Made by a program: the position numbers and the translations under genes
NCBI GenBank assembly: GCA_028753945.1
Contig: JAPNXP010000012.1
Coordinates: 1,612,001 to 1,676,000 of the forward strand
Direction: 5' to 3'
Origin: Hexactinellida sp. DTS-2022
Lineage: Eukaryota; Porifera; Hexactinellida
Length of the DNA: 64,000 nucleotides
Part shown: positions 21,167 through 32,140 of the stretch, one piece after another
Numbering within the stretch: position 1 is the first letter of the stretch
Layout of the letters: each line of letters opens with the position of its first letter
Notes under the pieces: model-generated
Database searches by the model: none
What the model saw: only the letters and a program-made list of their open reading frames with translations
Told to the model about the DNA's origin: nothing

Positions 21167-22139
21167 TAAATAATTAAAAATATCTGAATTTTGTTTGAAA
21201 TGATGATCATAAATCCATTTCTTATCACCACAATGACCACATTATATATTTTCTGTAACTACACTATTTCTAACTTGCCCAAATTGCGAAATGTATTAGT
21301 TAATGACTACTTATTACTACTTTATAATACTGAGTCCTACACTGTAGTATAAACAAAACGAATAATAACTGTACCCTCAGAACGGTTAACAACCCCACCC
21401 TCGGTTTATAGACGAGTGTTATCTTAGCAGCGGATTCGCAAACCTCACTAATAGGCTAATAACTCAAAAAGTATAAGTTGCACATGAAAAGTGATCACAT
21501 TATCGGGAAGAGAAAAGTTGGGACAACCCATATATAATCCCAAAATGTCAAAATTCCTTAAGATGACTCAGCAATTTTCGCTCAAATTTAGACCTCGGTT
21601 TTTCCATAAAAACCCAAAAACTATTCATTTTATCAAATTTTCCTTTTAACCACATATATATCTCACTTGGGACATCGTGTCATCTAAATTTCAAAACAAA
21701 ATATTCATTTTTGAAAAAGTATTTTTAACATAAATTTCACTAAAATAAATTTCATGATCTTATCGGCGGATTCGCAGACCTCACGTTTATGCTAATAACT
21801 CAAAAAGTTTACGCTGTACGTGAAAAAATTTCACATCAGCGGAAAGATGAGAGTTGTGACAACCCATATATAATCCCAAAATGTCAAAATTCCTTAAGAT
21901 GACTCAGCAATTTTCGCTCAAATTTAGACCTCGGTTTTTCCATAATAACTCAAAAATTATTCATTTTATCAAATTTTCCTTCTAACCACATATATATCTC
22001 ACTTGGGACATCGTGTCATCTAATTTTCAAAACAAAATATTCATTTTTGAAAAAATATTATGAACATAAATTACACTAAAATCGGCTTACAATGATGATT
22101 TCCAATATCCATAATGTTGGATATGTTGTCAGAGCATCC

Positions 22140-22296
22140 TTATATGTAGACCGTCTAGAAATAGACGGTCTATAAAAGCCCATACAAATAAGCCAAAAAT
22201 TTGTAGACCGTCTATAAATTCTGTAGACCACTTGCCCTGCTTTTTATGGGTAATACTAATGTATAGGGAATAAAACCTGGTCTATTTCTAGACCCC
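22140..22296. repeat. tagaccgtcta palindromic repeats
   Basis: The phrase tagaccgtctagaaatagac folds on itself, and gtagaccgtctataaa recurs at 22203. Related phrases (ctatttctaga) reach the edge of the following MITE relic. Function unknown. Confidence 0.5.
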
Positions 22297-22464
22297 TAAA
22301 TGCATGGAAAAAGAGGCAAAAAAACCCGATACGCAAAAAAACCCGTATTTAACAATATACAGTTCTTTGAGGTTATGAAGAAACAAGGAGAAGCAAGGAG
22401 GCAAAATAACCCGATAAGGCAAAAAATCCCGTGGCAAAAAACCCCGATTTCGACTGTAGTACTA
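22290..22464. mobile_element. TA-type MITE relic, gtcgaaatcgggtt family, one end missing
   Basis: The right end reads cccgatttcgactgta and the body (gaaaaagaggcaaaaa, aagaaacaaggagaagcaag) is the reverse complement of the intact copy at 37075-37265. The left terminus is replaced by unrelated sequence (ctatttctagacc). The 65-codon frame here is a repeat translation. Confidence 0.8.
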
Positions 22465-22790
22465 ACTAGTAGAACGGGGGGCGACAGAGAGCTTTAAGCA
22501 ATTAGTCTACATATAAGATATCTCATGTTGTCAACTCTAATAATACTATTGATAAGAATGTATTTGATATGCGTCACAGTGTTCACAGGAATTAAAGTTT
22601 TTGGTACCTCTGTAGAATAATTAATGACTGCATTCCTAATTATATCAAGGATTAGTGATTACTTTCTGTAAACACGATTGCAATACCTTATAAATACAAA
22701 CACCTCATATACAAATATATTTGGAATGCAATATTCATTAAGAGAATAGAATCAGACATATAAACAATATTATGGTTAATTAATAAAACA

Positions 22791-23024
22791 ATGTTAGGTA
22801 TTTTAAGCATCTCCAGGTTTTTCCAATTCCATAATCTGCGTAACTTCTATCTGAATGATCTTACTTGTGGCCATGTTCCTTCTCTCCAAATATACGTATT
22901 TGCCTTTAAAGAGGGTGAATCTCATATAAATGTAAAGCAACATATTATCTCAGAATATGACTTACCAAAACGAGTGCATGATATTAAAATGGTGACAAAT
23001 ATTAGTAATGCTTATATGAGATAA
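22791..23024 (+). CDS. short unassigned ORF inside the TIR element
   Basis: A 77-codon frame beginning MLGILSISRFFQF with a later CGHVPSLQIYVFAFKEGESH. It looks mildly protein-like but I recognise no family. It lies convergent to, and downstream of, the 399-codon ORF; it may be a chance frame. Confidence 0.2.
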   Translation: MLGILSISRFFQFHNLRNFYLNDLTCGHVPSLQIYVFAFKEGESHINVKQHIISEYDLPKRVHDIKMVTNISNAYMR

Positions 23025-23266
23025 GAAAGATCGAGATAACCAAAGTTATCCTAAAAAAGTAAGAGAACTATAGTAGAACATGGAAATATAGAGAGAACTA
23101 GTTTATTGGTTTAGGATTTAACACATTAATCATAATATGCATGAATTCCTTTCACTGATACGATATTAAAAGGGCGCCATTAAATATAACAGGATAGTAC
23201 ATCTACAAATTGTGGTAAAACTATTGCAACTCTTCTAAAACTCTGCCTGTTCAATTTAAAAAATAA

Positions 23267-24466
23267 TTAACTATTATTTTCGAATTTAACAGAAATAATT
23301 GGTTCATAATGATTCCCAATATTTCGTATATATATCCCATTTGGGGTTGGCGCCTTCATTAACTCTTCAAAAGTTGATCCATTCCATTCCATTCCACTTA
23401 GCAAAAATTCACCACAGATTTCCTCACTAAACATGGATTGTTCAACTATGACTTCATTACCCAGAGTACTGTCATCTACTGATGGCACTAGCAATTTGGA
23501 CTCAGGGATATTAGAGGTAATAACAATTTCAGGTTGCGGGTCATCGGTAGATGACAATACCGGGACTTGTTGATTTGAAGAAGAAGAGGTATGATGCAAT
23601 TTTAGACACAGAGATTCATGAAATGAGCTTAAAGTATCTGATCTTTCTCGACACGATATAATAAAGCTAGTGAATAAATCTAGTTGTTGGACTGTGATAG
23701 CTATATATGAATTCCCGAATAGCTCTAATATCCTACAACTAATGTTTTCAACTAAAATCCATGCTTCCACTAAGTTACAATTTCGCCTAATTAGTCGAAT
23801 CCATTGCATTGACTCCATTAGACAGCAACTAAACTTTTTCGACTGGTCGTGGAGTTTGTCATCCACTAGCATGAACTCACCACTAACAAGCGGACACTCT
23901 AAGCTGAAAAATTTCATTGCATCTAACCATAGACTATTATTACAGTTAATGAATGACCAAAAATGGCTATCAGTCCTCCCTGTTTGGGGAGGAGGAGAAG
24001 CTATCTTAGACATGAGACCGTAAAGCTGGCAGTCATCGAAACCAGATGCCAATAAACCTAACAAACTGTTATTCGTTACGTCTCGCTGTAAACTAGGAAA
24101 ACTGAAATCGATTTCATCCAAACTCCTCTTACTAAGTTCTATAGTGTCAGGATATGAGCTAGCAGATACTAACTGAGTACTGATATGCTCTACTGCCAAT
24201 TGGGATACATCATTGGTAATGATAGACTTACGCGAACTGATCATTTGCTTAACGAGATGCTGAAAGTTTCCTCTATTCAATCTCCATTTGGAGCTGAGAG
24301 AATCGCGCTTAGTAGCCTTGTTTTTTCCAAAAAGAATAATTGATAATTTTCCCCAGACAGATTTTGCCTTATGTTTGCCTCCTTTGTTCAAAGCATCTCT
24401 TACGCTATCGAAGCTTTCATAGCCGAGTTTCTGGAGAGCTTCCACGAATTGCTCTATTGAAGTCAT
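23267..24466 (-). CDS. 399-aa protein of unknown function carried by the TIR element
   Basis: This is an intact, intron-free frame on the minus strand. The N-terminus (residues 1-75) is basic: IEQFVEALQKLGYESFDSVR, KGGKHKAKSVWGKLSIILFG, KNKATKRDSLSSKWRLNRG. The middle is Leu/Ser-rich with scattered Cys and Trp (FWSFINCNNSLWLDAMKFFS, CCLMESMQWIRLIRRNCNLV). A Ser-rich acidic stretch (about residues 290-345) precedes a conserved-looking C-terminus (FLLSGMEWNGSTFEELMKAP, PNGIYIRNIGNHYEPI). The ending IGNHYEPI faintly recalls the His block of OTU-type peptidases, but no Cys block was found, so I do not assign it. No transposase signature is seen. It lies wholly between the TIRs, so it is element-borne and perhaps captured cargo. 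Confidence 0.6.
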   Translation of the reverse strand: MTSIEQFVEALQKLGYESFDSVRDALNKGGKHKAKSVWGKLSIILFGKNKATKRDSLSSKWRLNRGNFQHLVKQMISSRKSIITNDVSQLAVEHISTQLVSASSYPDTIELSKRSLDEIDFSFPSLQRDVTNNSLLGLLASGFDDCQLYGLMSKIASPPPQTGRTDSHFWSFINCNNSLWLDAMKFFSLECPLVSGEFMLVDDKLHDQSKKFSCCLMESMQWIRLIRRNCNLVEAWILVENISCRILELFGNSYIAITVQQLDLFTSFIISCRERSDTLSSFHESLCLKLHHTSSSSNQQVPVLSSTDDPQPEIVITSNIPESKLLVPSVDDSTLGNEVIVEQSMFSEEICGEFLLSGMEWNGSTFEELMKAPTPNGIYIRNIGNHYEPIISVKFENNS

Positions 24467-24521
24467 TACTAGATGAAATTATTATTATTATTTTAATTAT
24501 CAATACATACATATATACTAC

Positions 24522-24692
24522 TACAGTAGAACCTCGTTAGTACGAACACTTTTAATTAATACGAATTTCCGGATAAGAAGAACAGTTCCACAAAATCAGG
24601 TCCCAACAATGGCGATTGAATGGGTATTACTCCGGTTAATACGAACTCAGGATAAAGCCAACAAATTTTTATCGTCCGTTGGTATCGACTGC
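24522..24692. mobile_element. TA-type MITE, ctcgttagtacgaac family
   Basis: The left end tacagtagaacctcgttagt with TA matches the family at 13705. The right end (gtatcgactgca, inverted tgcagtcgatacc) is diverged. It sits just 5' of the 399-codon ORF start. Confidence 0.55.
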
Positions 24693-25220
24693 ATATAGTA
24701 ATTATATTAGTAATCGAGGCCAGCGGTATTTCCTTCCGCCGGCCTTGGGCATCAAAACCTTGAAGGCCACGTTATTGTAAATTAAATTTTAGATCTGATC
24801 ATTCAAAATGTAGTGGTAAAAATATCGGTCCGGCCATGGCCTGCCCTGGTATTATTAAAATAAATAAAAAAGTAGCTAAAAGGCAAATAAAATAAATAAC
24901 TCACTTGAATTGGAAGAATCGACTTGGAGGAATAAAGAAGAGAGCAGAAATTGAAATGAGAAGAAAATGGATATGAGAAATATGCTGTAAAGTCAAAAAG
25001 ATCTTTGAAAAAAAAGTGAAAAGTGTTTTGAAAAAATGAAAAAAATGAGGAAAATCAAGTAGAAGAAAGGCAGTGTACCATTTATAGTGAGAAATAATTG
25101 AATTATAAACAAAGGATATAATAAATTCTGATCAATAGTTATTAGACAACATATTCTGCATTGTGAATACAGGATAGGTATACTAATCATCATTGTAAGC
25201 CGATTTTAGTGAAATTTATG

Positions 25221-26602
25221 GGACATACCTAATTTCCGGAACGGGACGGTACGGAACGGTACCATTCCGGAAAATCAAAGTACCTAAATTACGGAATTCC
25301 GCGGAACGGTTCCGGAAAATATGAATACCTAATTTCCGGAACGAAAGTATTCCGGAAATTCAAATGCCTATTTCCCGGAATATTCGATTCCGGAAATTAT
25401 AAATGACTAATTTCCGGAACAAATTTATTCCGGAAATTTAAATGCCTAATTTCCGGAATATACGATTCCTTTAATTTTGATCCCTAATTTCCAGAACAAA
25501 GATACCTCCTTTCACTTAACCCTCGATCGAAAGATATGTGCAATCCCGTGGATACCCTACCGAGACTCCGAGTAAACCAATTAGTGATTCCAATTTCCAA
25601 TCTTCCTTTCCAGTCTAAAAATTCCTATTTTTTATTCTTTTACCCCCGGCCCTAAATCATTAGCGTTTTAGGGCCCGCTTAGTCCGAAATCGCTAAATCT
25701 AGGGATCAGTCCAGTGATAAGGACTAGACCACTGCGCGGGATAATTATTAATAATTAATTAATTAATTAATTAATGCGGGTCGCGGAACCCGCAACCCGC
25801 GGGTTCATACGGGACAAAGGATCTGAATATTTTGCGGAGCGGGGGCGGCACCCGCATACGACCCGCACAGAGGACCGCTTAAAATATTACAATATTATTA
25901 GTCATAGTAACTAAGTGCCGCACTCAGGAAGGAGGGCAGTGATACAATGTGCATTTTACAACGAGAGTTATCATTAATTAAAAACGTATGCAATTCCCTA
26001 AACACTAAGTGCACGTGTCGGACGTGTAGGACGTGTAGACTGTAGACAAAGTGGTATAGCTACCACCTTTACCAAATGTTATCACGCACGTACGCATTAC
26101 ATACTGATGAAATCTGAGTTCACTATACCTAATTGAAAGTCCAACTAATACCACCCTGTAATTTATTTATAGTTAGGGATCCGGTATTTAAATTGTTAAT
26201 TTATGTACTCGAGCTGGGATAAATCAACTAAAGATTGATTATACCTATAACAATATACTTAATCTATGCAAAACGCGGGTCCCTAAATCGCTAGTGATTT
26301 AGGGCACCCCTAGAACACAATAGGTTAGCTATTTCGGCCCCTTGGTCCCTAAACGCCCTTACACCGGTTTGTTTCAGTTTATCTTGATAATTCTAGCACA
26401 TTTAGTATAAAATAGTATTCAGAATGCGCTGCAAGACCAAATGTTGTTAAAGTCTATAATAACCAATACCTTGGGGGTCTAACCCGTTCCGTAATTTAGG
26501 TACTTAGATTTCCCGGAATGGTACCGTTCCGTAATTTAGGTACTTAGATTTTCCGGAATGGTACCGTTCCATACCGTCCCGTTCCGGAAATTAGGTATGT
26601 CC
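25221..26602. mobile_element. 1.38-kb element nested in the right TIR, 9-bp TSD
   Basis: The ends ggacatacctaatttccgg and its complement are bounded by aaatttatg (25212-25220 and 26603-26611). The sequence outside rejoins exactly into the host TIR. Subterminal repeats of aatttccggaa and of the longer gaacggtaccattccgg unit occur at both sides. The centre holds GC-rich cgcgggtt phrases and ctaaatcgctagtgattta. No coding frame. The 9-bp TSD equals that of its host, so both may use related transposases. Confidence 0.9.
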
Positions 26603-27273
26603 AAATTTATGTTAAAAATATTTTTTCAAAAATGAATATTTTGTTTTGAAATTTAGATGACACGATGTCCCAAGTGAGATATATATGTGGTTAAAAGGAA
26701 AATTTGATAAAATGAATAGTTTTTGAGTTTTTATGGAAAAACCGAGGTCTAAATTTGAGCGAAAATTGCTGAGTCATCTTAAGGAATTTTGACATTTTGG
26801 GATTATATATGGGTTGTCCCAACTCTCATCTTTCCGCTGTTGGGAAATTTTTTCACGTACAGCGTAAACTTTTTGAGTTATTAGCATAAACGTGAGGTCT
26901 GCGAATCCGCCGATAAGATCATGAAATTTATTTTAGTGAAATTTATGTTAAAAATATTTTTTCAAAAATGAATATTTTGTTTTGAAATTTAGATGACACG
27001 ATGTCCCAAGTGAGATATATATGTGGTTAAAAGGAAAATTTGATAAAATGAATAGTTTTTGAGTTTTTATGGAAAAACCGAGGTCTAAATTTGAGCGGAA
27101 ATTGCTGAGTCATCTTAAGGAATTTTGACATTTTGGGATTATATATGGGTTGTCCCAACTTTTCTCTTCCCGATAATGTGATCACTTTTCATGTGCAACT
27201 TATACTTTTTGAGTTATTAGCCTATTAGTGAGGTTTGCGAATCCGCTGCTAAGATAACACTCGTGGTTTATAG

Positions 27274-27660
27274 GAATTTATTATGTATGGAAATGCATAG
27301 ATTTAAGATTACCATATTCTAACAAAATTAATATAATTTAAATTAGTGTTTTATATACGCAATTACATTGATATTATTTAACTAGATTAACAGACCGGTT
27401 AACTGCCAATTAAATCTATAACAGTTAACCAATATTAGCAGCGGTTAAGCGGTAACCCGGCGAACCGAATGTAGTCTAGACCTGCGAATTGATTATACTC
27501 TGTATGTTCAAATTAAAATAGGTTTCATTTCGCCCCTCATAATAGTATTTGGGGTGGCCGTTAATAGACAGCCGGGACCCCGGATCAAAACCTCTTGAAT
27601 AAGAAGGGCTACGAGATAGCAAAACAATTATTGTACTACCAGAATTACAACTGGTGGATA
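27274..27660. repeat. direct repeat copy A (other copy at 29600-29990)
   Basis: About 390 bp here (aatttattatgtatggaaat to aattacaactggtggataac) recurs as copy B with only scattered differences. Copy A was split by the TIR element. It contains accggttaac motifs and ends at the start of the RING ORF region; copy B lacks the RING sequence. Confidence 0.85.
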
Positions 27661-27689
27661 ACCTTACGCCAATAGCTTTCATTCACAGC

Positions 27690-27965
27690 ATGACCAGACA
27701 AATTGATGAGTGTTTTGACGATGTATTTAGTAATGAGGACGATGAAGTCTACTCAGACGACTCAGAAACAGAGGCTGCTGCTCCGGGACAAGATAGATCA
27801 TTGTGCCCAGTTTGCATGGATCGTGCACAAGTTGTTGATACTGCATTCATCCCATGTGGACACACCAATTGCTTTGATTGTGCTACATATATACAAAATG
27901 CTGGACAACATTGTCCAATTTTCCGTCAAGGTGTTAGAGAAATTATGAGGGTTATCTTTTCTTGA
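27690..27965 (+). CDS. small RING-finger protein, last zinc ligand replaced
   Basis: A 91-aa protein from the ATG at 27690. The frame is open further upstream, so this may be the last exon of a longer gene. An acidic N-terminus (CFDDVFSNEDDEVYSDDSE) leads into a C3HC4 RING: Cys39, Cys42, Cys56, His58, Cys61, Cys64 and Cys75 are in place (LCPVCMDRA, PCGHTNCFDC, HCPIFRQ). The eighth ligand, normally Cys, is Phe78. RING domains recruit E2 enzymes in ubiquitin ligases; loss of one ligand would weaken the second zinc site, so activity is doubtful. A polyadenylation-type aataaa at 28143-28148 lies about 180 bp beyond the stop, which favours a transcribed 3' end. Confidence 0.65.
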   Translation: MTRQIDECFDDVFSNEDDEVYSDDSETEAAAPGQDRSLCPVCMDRAQVVDTAFIPCGHTNCFDCATYIQNAGQHCPIFRQGVREIMRVIFS

Positions 27966-28489
27966 AAATTAAGTCACTGTCTCATGGTTTAGTTTCGGTA
28001 TTTACTTATAGCATACTCAATACTATTTATCTATTTAGCCTTTTTTAGTTTAGTCAACTTATACTTTTAGTTTACTAATTTAGTTAATCAATCGATATAC
28101 GGATCAATCAGACATTTTTTTTATTTCATGTAATCATTTATCAATAAAATGTACTTATATAATTATAATTAGGGTATTAGTTTCTTTATATCAAGGATCG
28201 TAAGATCCGGTCGAGATCCTTTTTGAGCATCGAAACAGGATCGTCGATTCATTTAAAAGTAGGATCGTCATCGATCCTTTTCTTTTATATTGATAGGCCA
28301 AATCATAATCTTGTTTATGTAAACCTAAGATATTTCATCAATATAATATTGCAAATTTGGAAATAATTTTCTTATATTGAGATTTCGACATTGTAATTTC
28401 ACGAGGTAAAAATTACTATAAATTCATCCTCTTAAATTTTATTTTAAAGAAAAAGATCTATTTATGTAAACTCGAACTATTTCTATTCG
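27966..28489. other. putative 3' UTR and AT-rich sequence
   Basis: No gene is seen. The patch at 28190-28280 repeats ggatcg and its complement cgatcc several times (aggatcgtaagatccggtcg). Confidence 0.3.
28143..28148 (+). promoter_or_regulatory. candidate polyadenylation signal for the RING ORF
   Basis: A canonical aataaa about 178 bp past the RING stop codon. In AT-rich DNA such hexamers occur by chance. Confidence 0.3.
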
Positions 28490-29525
28490 TGTAAATTCGA
28501 ATTGTTTCCTACTTCAAGTAAAGTTGAACTACAGTAGAAACCGGTTTTTTTCTGCACATTTCTTTACAAGATTAGTTAGAATGAATCGATACTTAGCATA
28601 TCTGCCAACCTTACATGGATTTGACCATTTTGGTGGCTGTTCTGTACAGGCTTAAATTGGTATATTACTTTCGGGCAGGAATTTTCAGCTGGGACAAAAT
28701 TACCGATTGTGAGACTAAATTGGAGCCCCATACAAGGAATGACTGAAATATTTTGGCATGTATGAGATAGAATACACCGATTATTAAAATATTTCTGTAG
28801 TTAAAATTTAGCGATAGTTAGGAAAATCGTTAGTTAGAAAAAGCCATTGGTAATTACTAGGTTACCATTACTAGTAGTCACATAGGAATTTAATACATCA
28901 CAAATAGTTAGAATAAACCGATAAGTTAGAATAACCCGAGTTAGAAAAATCATTTGAATTTTTGTGTAATTACGAATTAAATAATAAGTGCATCAAAAAT
29001 TGGTTAGAAAAAACTATAGTTAGAATAACCCGGTGTTAGAAACCCCATTTCATCTGTATTCCTATTTTTGCAAATCGAACCATTTCCGAAATTGCTTTTT
29101 CAATCGAACAATTTCCAATTTTACATTTCATTCGAACAATTTCCCTAAATCTGCAATTCGAACTATTTCCCATTATGGAAATTCGAACTATTTCCTATTA
29201 TGGAAATTCGAACTATTTTCATTCGAACAATTTCCTTAATCTGCAAATCGAACAATTTCCTAATCTTGTAAATTCGAACAATTTCCTAAACGTATAAATT
29301 CGAACAATTTCCTTTTCGTGTAAATTCGAATTATTTCCTATTCGTGTAAATTCGAATTATTTCCTATTTCAAGTAAAGTCGAACTAATTTCTATTTTTGC
29401 AAATCGAACCATTTCCGAAATTGCTTTTTCAGTCGAACAATTTCCAATTTATACATTTTCATTCTAACAATTTCCCTAAATCTGCAATTCGAACTATTTC
29501 CTATTTAGAAATTCGAACGCATTAC
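28490..29525. repeat. degenerate minisatellites (ttcgaacaatttcc and gttagaataa units)
   Basis: From about 29040 to 29520, units of roughly 15-30 bp containing cgaacaatttcc or cgaactatttcc recur about 18 times with variable spacers. From 28800 to 29040, gttagaataaaccg-like units recur. A possible left MITE end (cagtagaaaccggttttttt) is at 28531. Frames across this are repeat translations. Confidence 0.75.
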
Positions 29526-29526
29526 C

Positions 29527-29995
29527 CTACACTGTAGTATAAACAAAAACGAATCATAACTGTAGCCCCAGAAAGGTTAACAACAACAACCCCACCCTTG
29601 GTTTATAGGAATTTACTACGTATGGAAATGCATAGATTTAAGATTACCATATTCTAACAAAATTAATATAATTTAAATTAGTGTTTTATATACGCAATTA
29701 CATTGATATTATTTAACTAGATTAACAGACCGGTTAACTACTCAATTAAATCTGTAACAGTTAACCAATATTAGCAGCGGTTAAGCGGTCAGCCGGCGAA
29801 CCGAATTTAGTCTAGACCTGTGAATTGAGTCTAGTCTGTATGTCCAAATTAAAATAGGTATCATTCGCCCCTCATGATATTATTTGGGGAGGCCGTTAAT
29901 AGACAGCCGGATCAAAACCTCTTGAATAACATAGGTTACGAGATAGCAAAACAATTATTGAACTACCAGAATTACAACTGGTGGATAACCTTATC
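29527..29995. repeat. direct repeat copy B with empty target site
   Basis: It matches 21325-21411 joined to 27274-27660. The junction here reads ggtttataggaattta without the 5.85-kb element. It carries a small caacaa expansion before the aaccccacccttgg phrase. Confidence 0.85.
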
Positions 29996-30228
29996 CTTAA
30001 GATTGCACTATTGTTAGCCCGCCTATGGTCTCGCGGGCTACCAAATCCGGCAGTGCTTAATAAGCATACCACAATAATCTATATATTAAAAGCACAATAG
30101 TTCTTTGTGAGTGAGTGTGTGTGTATTTGTCCGGATTACACTAAAGTAATTCGGAGATAAAAAACGCATCTCTATTTGATATAAAACTAACTAGGGGCCT
30201 GCATTTGTCCGCCTCCGTATGTCGGCAT

Positions 30229-31006
30229 TAGTGTTTGCAATCCCGGGGCATATTTTCCAATCCCGGGATTCGGGATTGACCTGATACTCAATCCCGGGAT
30301 CCCAGGATTAAACATTTCACGTAATATAGTATGGAAAAGCTAGTATAATGAAATCAACTTTTAAGTACCATAACTTAATGCTGTATAATGAGTGTAATAC
30401 AGTCAACTCCCGTTATAACCAAAGTCGGATATAACTAAGTACCTGCTTATAACGAAGTAATTCACTGGTCCGGAAATCCTTCTATCTTATTACATTATAA
30501 AAACTTCGGTTACAACGAAATGGATATAATGAAACTCCGCTTATAACGAAGTCATTTAAATCCCATATAGTCTCTAATCTATTAATTTTACTCCGGTTTT
30601 AACGAACTCCGGTTATAACGAATTCTACTTATAACGAACTCCGGATATAACGAAATTTGTTCATAATGAACTCCGGTTACAACGAAATCCAAATTGTAAT
30701 GAACTCTTTTAAGATCGAACTCCGCTTAAAACGAAATTAAACTACGGTCCCGAGCACTTCGATATAACGGGAGTTGACTGTAGTGATAAAAGTGTAAATA
30801 ATGAAAGAATAATTAGTAGTAAACACCTGGAATCATATATGATAATTCTTGTTGAGCATCGTGTTTAAGTTCACACATCTAATTATTAAATCAAAGGATT
30901 TGCATTAATGGAACGTGGTAGCACTTAACAACAACAAATTGATCAGGATTCCTAGTACTTTATTGAATCCCGGGATTGGTCTCGAATCCCAGGATTGCAA
31001 ACCCTA
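30229..31006. mobile_element. hAT-type element with 8-bp TSD, containing a TA MITE
   Basis: The ends tagtgtttgcaatcccggg and, inverted, tagggtttgcaatcctggga are flanked by the perfect repeat gtcggcat (30221-30228 and 31007-31014), matching nTnnnnAn. Subterminal aatcccgggattg motifs are repeated at both ends. Almost half of its length is the nested MITE at 30398-30782. No coding capacity. Confidence 0.9.
30398..30782. mobile_element. TA-flanked MITE with ~18-bp tandem repeats, nested
   Basis: The ends tacagtcaactcccgttata and its complement are near-perfect, with TA edges. The body is a tandem of aactccggttataacgaa-like units (about a dozen). Confidence 0.9.
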
Positions 31007-31014
31007 GTCGGCAT

Positions 31015-32140
31015 TTGTCCAAAAATTCCAAATATCAAATGTTTAGAATTTTCCGACTACTTTGTCTCTATGTTTTATGCTGGCATTTCTCCGACTGTTT
31101 ATTAATTATCGCAATGTGAGTATTCAATAACAGTTGTAATTTATTTATGTTTTCACTCAACACAATATTTGTTGATATATGTACTTTTCAGATATTGTGT
31201 TTAATTTAAACATGATGATATATTGGCTAATAATATAATACGTATAAGAAATATTATTAATGCTATTTAGTAATTTTTGATATTTAAATTAACATGGATT
31301 TTACTTTGACTCAATAAAAATAAAATCGCTGTTCAAAATATAGAACATCTGATTGTCACAAGTTGTTTGTATCCAAAGAAAGATAATCAATTTACTAAGG
31401 GTTGTACTCTTTTTCGTAAGAGATGCAATTGCAATTGCGTCCACAGCTAAGCTCAGTCAAGAATGTAATCATATTAGTTAGCTTTCACAGTCAATATATG
31501 TTACTGTGCTATTTCTTTTTCAGTCGTTACATAGCACCTTTTTATAGAAAGTGCTCCTGAATTAACATTTAACAAGGCCTCTTAGTGTGTAAGAGGTTTT
31601 CTGCTGAGCCCCATTAGGGTCGCTGGCTAGACTTACTCCTACGCACTCAACACCCACTATAGTTAGGGCTGACTTCGCACCTGTCCAAAGATTATATTAC
31701 TTAGTCAAAGTAATATATAATGAAGCTTCTAAGTAATTATTTATTATCAATTATATAATTTATATTAGATATAATTACAATACACATTTGTTGTTTGTTC
31801 GAAGGTACGAGAAACGAAATTACTTTCAGACCCTGTAGACATGCAAATTGGTGTAGATTGCAGCATTAAATTAAATAACTTGGATTAACTTGTCCTATTT
31901 GTCACTCACCAATTCAGAGCAGTTTCGAAATAATATCATTTAGAAGTTCCTTAAAAAAACACACAGTGAAGTTGAGTTTGAGATTTTCTGATTAAATTCC
32001 AATCCCTTCTGAATGGACTGGGATTAATCTTAAAATTTATAAAACTCTAATTCCCTAGGGATATGGCCCCATCTCAGGTTGCATATTATAACAATTGTTA
32101 TTTTTAGACTATTTTTCCAATATCGAGAAAGTAGTCTGAA
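31015..32140. other. no gene seen
   Basis: AT-rich sequence. A less AT-rich phrase at 31575-31690 (aaggcctcttagtgtg, ggctgacttcgcacctg) has no recognised identity and no complete tRNA cloverleaf that I can fold. Nothing else. Confidence 0.35.

Larger units (their letters stand above)
21412..27264. mobile_element. 5.85-kb TIR transposon, 9-bp TSD, cargo ORF (MULE-like)
   Basis: The left TIR (21412-22100, starting acgagtgttatcttagcagc) is the reverse complement of a right TIR made of 25185-25220 plus 26612-27264; the gap is a later nested insertion. Each TIR holds two ~337-bp direct repeats starting near cagcggattcgca or cggcggattcgca. The direct repeat ggtttatag (21403-21411 and 27265-27273) is the TSD. 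A related sequence at 29597-29605 has a single uninterrupted ggtttatag in the same context, which acts as an empty site. A 9-bp TSD with long TIRs fits Mutator-like elements (family knowledge), but no transposase was found. The main contents are the 399-codon ORF and younger MITEs. Without the nested element it would be about 4.46 kb. Confidence 0.85.

Noticed and set aside
23267-24466. OTU-peptidase assignment for the 399-aa ORF
   Set aside because: Only a weak His-like ending (GNHYEPI) is present; no Asp-x-x-Cys block was seen at the N-terminal side.
25740-25780. aattaattaatt run as an origin or promoter
   Set aside because: It is a simple repeat inside a transposon; nothing supports a regulatory role.
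31575-31690. Possible tRNA or SINE head
   Set aside because: The composition is higher in GC, but I could not fold a cloverleaf or find A and B boxes with confidence.
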